Origin: Galbitalea soli
GTDB taxonomy: Bacteria > Actinomycetota > Actinomycetes > Actinomycetales > Microbacteriaceae
Direction of reading: 5' to 3'
Assembly: GCF_010686725.1 (NCBI RefSeq)
Contig: NZ_JAAGWZ010000003.1
Span: 186,001 to 250,000, forward strand
Length of the DNA stretch: 64,000 nt
Each line of letters starts with the position of its first letter. Position 1 is the first letter of the stretch. A program made the position numbers and the translations under genes. Below, one piece after another: positions 58,832 through 64,000 of this stretch. The notes under the pieces were generated by a model, which worked only from the letters and a program-made list of their open reading frames with translations, had not been told where the DNA came from and searched no databases.

Positions 58832-59350
58832 ATGGACGCCATAACTCGCACAGCGAGCATCCGGAAGACGCGGACCTATCTTCCTGACAGGGACCGACAG
58901 CAGGAGCTCGTCGACTTTGCCAACGTCATTCAACACATCGAGGAGTACCTGGCTGCGCATTCGAGCCATGCTGCGCTCGTGGATCCGGAGGGAAACGCTC
59001 GCCCAATTCCCGACGAGATTTTCCGTGCTCTAGAACAGGTTGCGAACGCGCTGGCGAACGGGAACGGCGTCACCGTCGCGCCGTATCGAATGCTGATGAC
59101 GACGCAGCAGGCCGCCGACTTCCTCGGCATCTCCCGTCCAACCTTTGTGAAACTCCTTGAGCAACGAGAGATCGCATTCGAATTGAGAGGGCGTCATCGC
59201 AAGGTCGCCCTTCGCGATGTTGTCGACTATCAGGAGCGGTTCCGGCGCGAGCGGGGCGCTGCCCTCGACGCCCTTGCGCACGCCGGACAGGACTCCGTCA
59301 CCGTCAACTCCGGCCCGCCCATTCTCGACCGCAAAGGCTCACGTGACTAG
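58832..59350 (+). CDS. Helix-turn-helix (excisionase-type) antitoxin
   Basis: 172 residues. The N-terminal 80 residues are helical and charged; residues ~88-142 form a MerR/excisionase-type helix-turn-helix (MTTQQAADFLGISRPTFVKLLEQREI, then GRHRKVALRDVVDYQ). It precedes a PIN-domain gene with a TAGTG overlap of one base, the standard order for this type II toxin-antitoxin arrangement. It is expected to bind the toxin and its own promoter. Confidence 0.8.
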   Translation: MDAITRTASIRKTRTYLPDRDRQQELVDFANVIQHIEEYLAAHSSHAALVDPEGNARPIPDEIFRALEQVANALANGNGVTVAPYRMLMTTQQAADFLGISRPTFVKLLEQREIAFELRGRHRKVALRDVVDYQERFRRERGAALDALAHAGQDSVTVNSGPPILDRKGSRD

Positions 59351-59898
59351 TGGCATTCCCTGCCTTCTTCGACACGTGCGTCCTCTACGGATCACGTCTC
59401 AATGACGTCATCCTCCGCCTCGCGGACCGCGGAGCTTTTCGACCACTGTGGTCGAAGGATGTGCTGGAGGAACTGGAAAGAAACTTGGCTCGAAACGGTG
59501 AAGACTCCGGCCTGATTCGCAAGCGCATCGACACGATGACGGCGTACTTCGCAGACGCGATGGTTGAAGGCTACGAGCATCTAGTCGACGGCATGCTATG
59601 CGATCCGAAAGACCGGCACGTCCTCGCTGCTGCAGTTCGCGCGAATGCCGAGGTGCTGGTTACTTTCAACCTGAAGGACTTTCCGGAATCCTCGACCGAG
59701 CCCTTCGACGTCGAAGTCGTGCACCCCGATGATTTTCTCCTGGACCAACTCGACCTATTCCCCGGCGCGGTGGTCGATGTGCTCGAGCAGTTGGTGAGCG
59801 TCTACGACCGACCCCGAGTGTCGATCGAGGATCTGCTCCGGTCGCTCGCAAAGGCCGGGGTACCAAAGTTCGCGAACGAGGTCGAGCGCTTTATATAG
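59350..59898 (+). CDS. PIN-domain ribonuclease toxin
   Basis: 182 residues with the PIN acidic residues in FFDTCVLYG (Asp8), WSKDVLEELERN, DPKDRHVLAAAV and VTFNLKDFP. PIN toxins cleave RNA in a metal-dependent way. The C-terminal ~45 residues (LLDQLDLFPGAVVDVLEQL...) form an added helical part common to this PIN subgroup. GTG start within TAGTG of the antitoxin stop. It is presumably kept silent by the partner. Confidence 0.8.
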   Translation: MAFPAFFDTCVLYGSRLNDVILRLADRGAFRPLWSKDVLEELERNLARNGEDSGLIRKRIDTMTAYFADAMVEGYEHLVDGMLCDPKDRHVLAAAVRANAEVLVTFNLKDFPESSTEPFDVEVVHPDDFLLDQLDLFPGAVVDVLEQLVSVYDRPRVSIEDLLRSLAKAGVPKFANEVERFI

Positions 59899-59965
59899 CG
59901 TCTCGGCAAAACGTCCAGACAGAACAAATGCCCTGCGCCCAGTAGAAGCCTGGGAACGGGGCAAG

Positions 59966-60010
59966 TGGCTCCGACGGGCGTCGATCCCGTAACCTCACGA
60001 TTTTCAGGCA
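59966..60010 (-). other. tRNA 3'-end-like sequence, attachment-site candidate
   Basis: On the minus strand a perfect T-arm (ACGGG stem, 7-nt loop with TCGA, CCCGT stem; 59990-59974) is followed by CGGAGCCA, an acceptor-stem and discriminator-like tail. The upstream part cannot be folded into D-arm, anticodon arm and 5' acceptor, so it is not a whole tRNA. Integrative elements often carry such 3' fragments at their ends. Confidence 0.35.
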
Positions 60011-60050
60011 CCCCACCCGGTAATACAGCGTGTCAAGCTGTCCGAATTCA

Positions 60051-60176
60051 ATGGTCGTCACCCCCGCTGACGGCGCTGCGCGTCTGGTGTTCCAGTGGGC
60101 GAACGAGACGCCGCACGAGCGGGTCACCATGGTCGGCGTGCGGTTCGACGGCGACGAGCTCTGCCTCGTGCGCTGA
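60051..60176 (+). pseudogene. Second copy of the GH43-like 3' end
   Basis: The 41-codon frame (MVVTPADGAARLVFQWANET, then PHERVTMVGV) matches 57704-57826 at about 113 of 123 bases by my count. Nothing of the preceding gene is present, so this is a truncated duplicate lying upstream of the intact hipB-like gene. It marks the right side of the rearranged region. Confidence 0.85.
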
Positions 60177-60243
60177 TGCGGTGCTGCGGAGTGCTGCTCG
60201 GTATCGCGTGCGTTGCGCATCATCGCAACACTTATAAAATATA

Positions 60244-60290
60244 GTTTACTTATCCGTAAACGGCTTTAGATAAATGTATTTTGATCTAAA
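60244..60290. promoter_or_regulatory. Two dyads upstream of the hipB-like gene
   Basis: GTTTAC-TTATCC-GTAAAC (60244-60261) and TTTAGAT-N12-ATCTAAA (60265-60290) lie end to end in the most AT-rich patch of the window. The second ends 8 bp before the ATG at 60299, which lacks a Shine-Dalgarno. They are candidate operators for autorepression. Confidence 0.55.
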
Positions 60291-60298
60291 ATGATTCC

Positions 60299-60604
60299 AT
60301 GTCCACGACGCCGATCCCCGTCAAGCGATCCCTGCGCGCCATTGGGCAGAATGTCGCAAACCAGCGAAAGCTCCTCGGGCTCACGGCCCGGATGGTCGCG
60401 GAGCGTGCGGGAACAACGCCGCCCACGATCAGCAAACTCGAGAACGGTGACGGCGCCTCTCTCGAAATCACCCTCCGTGTTCTGCGCGTGCTCGGGCTCA
60501 TGGATGGCGTCGTTGCGGCCACGGATCCGTTCGAAACCGAGCGCGGTCGACTCATGGTCGACGAGAAGCTCCCCAAGCGGGTCAGGGTCAGCAATCGCAA
60601 TTGA
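60299..60604 (+). CDS. HipB-like XRE-family DNA-binding protein
   Basis: 101 residues with a Cro/CI helix-turn-helix (ARMVAERAGTTPPTISKLENGDG) and a C-terminal tail ending VDEKLPKRVRVSNRN, characteristic of HipB antitoxins. No hipA follows: only a short MTALG-containing frame and then the next operon. It is probably an orphan left after loss of the toxin, but is itself intact. A remnant of the same gene lies at 57828. Confidence 0.8.
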   Translation: MSTTPIPVKRSLRAIGQNVANQRKLLGLTARMVAERAGTTPPTISKLENGDGASLEITLRVLRVLGLMDGVVAATDPFETERGRLMVDEKLPKRVRVSNRN

Positions 60605-60744
60605 CACCGAAAGGGTGATGACGGCGCTCGGCCCGTTTCCGGAGGGGTTCGTCTTCGTTACACACTGTTGCGGGTCGTTCAGACGGCCGGTCGGGGCGGC
60701 GAGAGGATAGGGCGTCCCTCTCGACTGCCACCGAAGGAGTCGTC

Positions 60745-61971
60745 ATGCCGACTGCCCCCACATTCTTGCGCTCGCCCTGGTCAGGAAGAGCCGACCCCGT
60801 TGAGACCGAACGATGGATGACCGTCGCGCAGGCCGTGGCAGACACGGTCGCCGCCGACGCCGCCGAGCGTGATCGCACGAGTGCCCGGCCCCACCGCGTC
60901 CTCGATCTCCTGCGCGAGTCGGGGCTCGCGAACCTCTTGATCCCCGAGGAATTCGGGGGACATGGCGCGCACTTCGAGACGGCGTTTCACGTCGTGCGCG
61001 CGCTCGCCCGCGTCGACGCGTCCATCGCGCAGGTGCTCGGATACCACTGGCTCAACCAGGCCTGCGTCACGTTCTACGGGCCCGATCCTGAGCGGCAGGC
61101 GCACTGGTACCGCGCGAGCGCCCGCGCCAACTGGGTGTGGAGCGACTCCTTCAATCCAGTCAGCCCAGACCTCGAGATCGTCGCCGACGGGGACGCTTAT
61201 CGGATGAACGGGCTCAAGCGGTTCGCCACCGGCGCATCCGTCGCCGACGTCATCATCGCCGGGGGGATCGCGAGCGGCGGAGCCCACGATGGCGAGCTCA
61301 TCGTCTTCGTGCTCGACGCCAACCGCGATGGCATCGAACACATCGACGACTGGGACAACCTCGGCTACCGATCGTCGGCGAGCGGTTCGGTCCGCTACAC
61401 CGACGTCGTGATCACCGCCGACGACATTCTCGGGGTGGACAAGGAGGAGCCGTTCTCCTCGGTGGTCACGCCGGGCGTTCAACTGCTGTTCGGTAACATC
61501 TACCTCGGCATCGCGGAGGGAGCACTCGCCCAAGCGAAGACCCTCACGCTCGCCCGCCCGAACGCGTGGTTCCTCTCCTCGGCCGATCGCTACGCACAGG
61601 ACCCGATCACGCACCGGGTGTTCGGCGAGCTCGTCTCGCGCACCGCGGCCGTGGAAGCACTCGCCGACACGCTCAATCGCTCCTTCGATGAGGTGATCGC
61701 CCTGGGCGCGGACACCACCGCCGTCGATCGCGCCGAGCTCGAAGTGCGCATCGCACAGCTCAAAGTGGTCTCGACCGAGGTGGGGCTGGAGGTGGCGAGT
61801 CGGGTGTACGAGCTCACCGGAGCCAGCTCCACCAGATCGAGCGTCGGGCTCGACCGTCACTGGCGCGACATCCGCACCCACTCGCTCCACGATCCTGTCG
61901 ACTACAAGCGCATCGAAGTGGGGAACCACTTCCTCAACGGCGTCTTCGCCCCCATCTCCCTCTACACCTGA
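60745..61971 (+). CDS. Acyl-CoA-dehydrogenase-fold flavin monooxygenase, SfnC/DszC-like
   Basis: 408 residues behind GAAGGAG. The fold is that of acyl-CoA dehydrogenases, but the context and segments such as DASIAQVLGYHWLNQACVTFYG and GLDRHWRDIRTHSLHDPVDYK resemble FMNH2-dependent SfnC/DszC enzymes that oxidise organosulfur compounds. It needs reduced flavin from a separate reductase, none of which is in view. It is the first gene of a three-gene operon. Confidence 0.85.
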   Translation: MPTAPTFLRSPWSGRADPVETERWMTVAQAVADTVAADAAERDRTSARPHRVLDLLRESGLANLLIPEEFGGHGAHFETAFHVVRALARVDASIAQVLGYHWLNQACVTFYGPDPERQAHWYRASARANWVWSDSFNPVSPDLEIVADGDAYRMNGLKRFATGASVADVIIAGGIASGGAHDGELIVFVLDANRDGIEHIDDWDNLGYRSSASGSVRYTDVVITADDILGVDKEEPFSSVVTPGVQLLFGNIYLGIAEGALAQAKTLTLARPNAWFLSSADRYAQDPITHRVFGELVSRTAAVEALADTLNRSFDEVIALGADTTAVDRAELEVRIAQLKVVSTEVGLEVASRVYELTGASSTRSSVGLDRHWRDIRTHSLHDPVDYKRIEVGNHFLNGVFAPISLYT

Positions 61972-61978
61972 GGCCGAC

Positions 61979-63196
61979 ATGACGGAACAGATCAGCTTCG
62001 ACGCGCTCGCCGACAAATACCTCCCACTGTTCGCACGGATCGCCGAGGGCGCCCTCGACCGCGAGAGACGTCGCACCCTCCCAGCGGAGCAGATCGGCTG
62101 GCTCACGCAGGCGGGCTTCACCGGCGTTCGTGTGCCGGCCGAGTTCGGAGGCGATGGCGCCAGCCTCCCGCAGCTCTTCCGACTGCTCGTCGCCCTGGCT
62201 TCGGCCGACCCGCACATCGCGCAGGCGCTCCGCGGGCACTTCGCCTTCGTCGAGGACCGGCTCTACGCGCCTCACGGTGACAACCGATCCCTCTGGTTGC
62301 GGCGATTCGCTGCCGGGGAGTTGGTGGGCAACGCCGTGACCGAGATCGGATCCGTCGGGCTCGGCGAGGTGCAGACCACGCTGGAGCGGGCGGCGGGAGA
62401 CCTCACCATCACCGGGCGCAAGTACTACACCACCGGAAGCATCTTCGCGGACTGGATCGACACGTGGGCGGGCGGACCCGCCGGCGACGAGGTCGCTGCG
62501 CTCGTGAGCACCGACTCGACACGGGTGACCGTGACCGACGACTGGACGGGATTCGGCCAACGGCTCACCGGGAGCGGCACCGCGGTCTTCGACGCGGCGC
62601 CGGTGCAGCACGACCACGTTTACGACTGGACTGAGAGGTTCCCGTATCAGACCGCGTTCTATCAACTGGTGCTGGTGAGCGTCTCGGCGGGCATCGCTCG
62701 GGCGGCGGTCGACGACGGCATTCGGCAGATCACGACTCGTGCCCGAGCGTTCAGCCATGGCAACGGCACCGAGACCCGGCACGACCCCCAGGTACTCGAA
62801 TCCATCGGCCGGCTCGCCGCGCAGGCCACGGCGGCAGAGGCCATCACCGTCCAGGCCGCCGAGGCACTGCAAGGCTGCTTCGACGCGCGCGGAGGGACGG
62901 AAGAGCTCATCGCGGAGCGGAAGAAGATCGCCGAGATCCGGTCTGCCGAGGCGCAACTGGTCGCGACTCGCGCGTCGCTGGAGGCGGCGACGCAGCTGTT
63001 CGAGGGCCTTGGAGCGTCCGCGGTCTCCACCGACCTGCTCCTCGACCGGCACTGGAGAAACGCCCGAACCGTCGCGAGCCACAATCCCGTCGCGTTCAAG
63101 GCGCGCATCATCGGTGACTTCCTGGTCAACGGGACCGAACCCCCTTACGAGTGGACGATCGGCATCGTCAAACGCGACGCGAAGACCGAGCGATGA
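61979..63196 (+). CDS. Second SfnC/DszC-like flavoprotein
   Basis: 405 residues of the same fold as the previous gene (DPHIAQALRGHFAFVEDRL; LLDRHWRNARTVASHNPVAFK), with low identity, so an old duplication rather than a recent one. It starts 7 bp after the first and overlaps the next gene as ATGA. Probably another monooxygenase or a subunit for related sulfur or thioether substrates. Confidence 0.85.
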   Translation: MTEQISFDALADKYLPLFARIAEGALDRERRRTLPAEQIGWLTQAGFTGVRVPAEFGGDGASLPQLFRLLVALASADPHIAQALRGHFAFVEDRLYAPHGDNRSLWLRRFAAGELVGNAVTEIGSVGLGEVQTTLERAAGDLTITGRKYYTTGSIFADWIDTWAGGPAGDEVAALVSTDSTRVTVTDDWTGFGQRLTGSGTAVFDAAPVQHDHVYDWTERFPYQTAFYQLVLVSVSAGIARAAVDDGIRQITTRARAFSHGNGTETRHDPQVLESIGRLAAQATAAEAITVQAAEALQGCFDARGGTEELIAERKKIAEIRSAEAQLVATRASLEAATQLFEGLGASAVSTDLLLDRHWRNARTVASHNPVAFKARIIGDFLVNGTEPPYEWTIGIVKRDAKTER

Positions 63197-64000
63197 CCAA
63201 GCCCATCGCCATCAACGCGTTCAGCATGAACACGATCAGTCACCTCTCACCGGGGACGTGGCGTCACCCGCGAGACGAGGGGCGGCGTTACGTCGATCTC
63301 GACTACTGGATGGAGGTAGCGCGAACCCTCGAGCGCGGCAAGATCGATGTGCTCTTCCTCGCGGACGTCCTCGGCGTGTACGACGTGTATGGCGGATCAC
63401 CGGCGGCGGCCATCCGCGGCGGCGTGCAGTTCCCCCTCAACGACCCGCTCGCTCTCATCCCCGCGATGGCTTCGGTCACGGAGCACCTCGGGTTCGCGAT
63501 GACCGCGGCGGTGTCGTACGAGCATCCCTTCCCGTTCGCCCGACGCATGTCGACGCTCGACCACCTCACGAAGGGTCGGGTGGGCTGGAACGTGGTCACC
63601 GGGTATCTCAACAGTGGTGCCGTGAACTTCGGGGTCAGTGGTCAGGAGGCCCACGACCGCCGCTATGACATCGCCGAGGAGTACCTCGAGGTCTGCTACA
63701 AGCTCTGGGAGCGAAGCTGGGAGGACGACGCGCGGAGTGCGGATGCCGCGGGCGATGTCGTCGCGGACCCTGCGAGAGTGCATCCCATCGCCCACCGCGG
63801 CGAGTTCTTCCAGGTGCCCGGTATCCACCTGAGCGAGCCGTCCCCGCAACGCACTCCCGTGATCTATCAGGCGGGTGCGAGCGCGCGCGGGGTGAGATTC
63901 GCCGCCGCCCACGGTGAGGGTGTCTTCGTCGCGGCGCAGACCAAAGCGGCGCTTGCTCGTCAGGTGCGGGGGCTGCGCGAGGCGCTGGCCGCAGCCGGAC
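63193..64000 (+). CDS. NtaA/SnaA/DszA-type flavin monooxygenase, N-terminal part
   Basis: 269 residues are visible; the gene runs off the window (family length about 440-460). The bacterial-luciferase-like barrel start MTKPIAINAFSMNTISHLSP, KIDVLFLADVLGVYD, GRVGWNVVTGYL and the C-terminal PVIYQAGASARG define the group. It uses FMNH2 and O2 and acts in desulfurisation or chelator breakdown. Context with two SfnC-like genes favours organosulfur. Confidence 0.88.
   Translation, partial: MTKPIAINAFSMNTISHLSPGTWRHPRDEGRRYVDLDYWMEVARTLERGKIDVLFLADVLGVYDVYGGSPAAAIRGGVQFPLNDPLALIPAMASVTEHLGFAMTAAVSYEHPFPFARRMSTLDHLTKGRVGWNVVTGYLNSGAVNFGVSGQEAHDRRYDIAEEYLEVCYKLWERSWEDDARSADAAGDVVADPARVHPIAHRGEFFQVPGIHLSEPSPQRTPVIYQAGASARGVRFAAAHGEGVFVAAQTKAALARQVRGLREALAAAG

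Noticed and set aside
59899-60050. A complete tRNA gene in the scar region
   Set aside because: Only the T-arm and acceptor-like end fold; no matching 5' acceptor, D-arm or anticodon stem is present.

Overview
The window is high-GC actinobacterial chromosome. GC-rich codon use, DUF3073, a MocR/YczE pair, LacI/ABC sugar operons without their own ATPase, and many start codons placed 6-7 nt after a -10 box (leaderless style) all suggest Microbacteriaceae or a close relative. This assignment is inference from gene content; no database was consulted.

Layout. 0-3.6 kb: conserved purine block (end of an SCP2-like gene, a small membrane protein, purF, purM, DUF3073). 3.8-11.5 kb: a flavoprotein, then a sugar-uptake operon (lipoprotein, two permeases, a debranching-type glycosidase) with a divergent LacI regulator and two operator-like palindromes. 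11.5-18.5 kb: a KimA-like APC transporter, PadR with a DUF4097 protein, a TipA-like MerR regulator with a textbook MerR promoter and an internal start, YczE with a coupled 33-aa microprotein, and a divergent MocR. 18.6-27.5 kb: an RND pump, an acetyltransferase with a lipoprotein esterase, a DEAD-box helicase with an 18-copy arginine/tyrosine repeat, and cysK-cysE. 27.5-38 kb: two DHA2-type MFS pumps with MarR regulators, an acyl-CoA oxidase-like enzyme, recQ, thioredoxin and a DUF4180-MarR pair. 38.2-39 kb: an extreme Met/Cys-rich protein resembling copper-storage four-helix bundles.

39-45.4 kb: a CitA/CitB-type two-component system divergent from an SsuABC/TauABC-like importer plus a CitE-like lyase, probably a carboxylate uptake and breakdown unit. 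45.5-49.3 kb: a BcsA-like membrane glycosyltransferase overlapping genes for an anti-sigma-factor antagonist (STAS), an RsbW-type kinase and a receiver-PP2C phosphatase, that is, a partner-switching module attached to a polysaccharide synthase. 49.3-57.2 kb: MarR, a GH26-like lipoprotein, TetR with a GH78 rhamnosidase, a cupin, and a MATE pump interrupted by an in-frame TGA next to its MarR.

57.2-60.6 kb is an accessory scar: a degraded GH43-like gene, a hipB 3' remnant, an MmyB-type regulator remnant, an orphan ORF, a helix-turn-helix/PIN toxin-antitoxin pair, a tRNA-3'-end-like sequence, a second copy of the GH43 end, and an intact hipB-like gene. 60.7-64 kb: two SfnC/DszC-like flavoproteins and the start of an NtaA/SnaA/DszA-like monooxygenase, probably for organosulfur use.

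The most interesting items are the Met/Cys-rich protein, the glycosyltransferase with partner-switching genes, the helicase repeat tail, the TipA-like two-product gene and the GH43/hipB scar.
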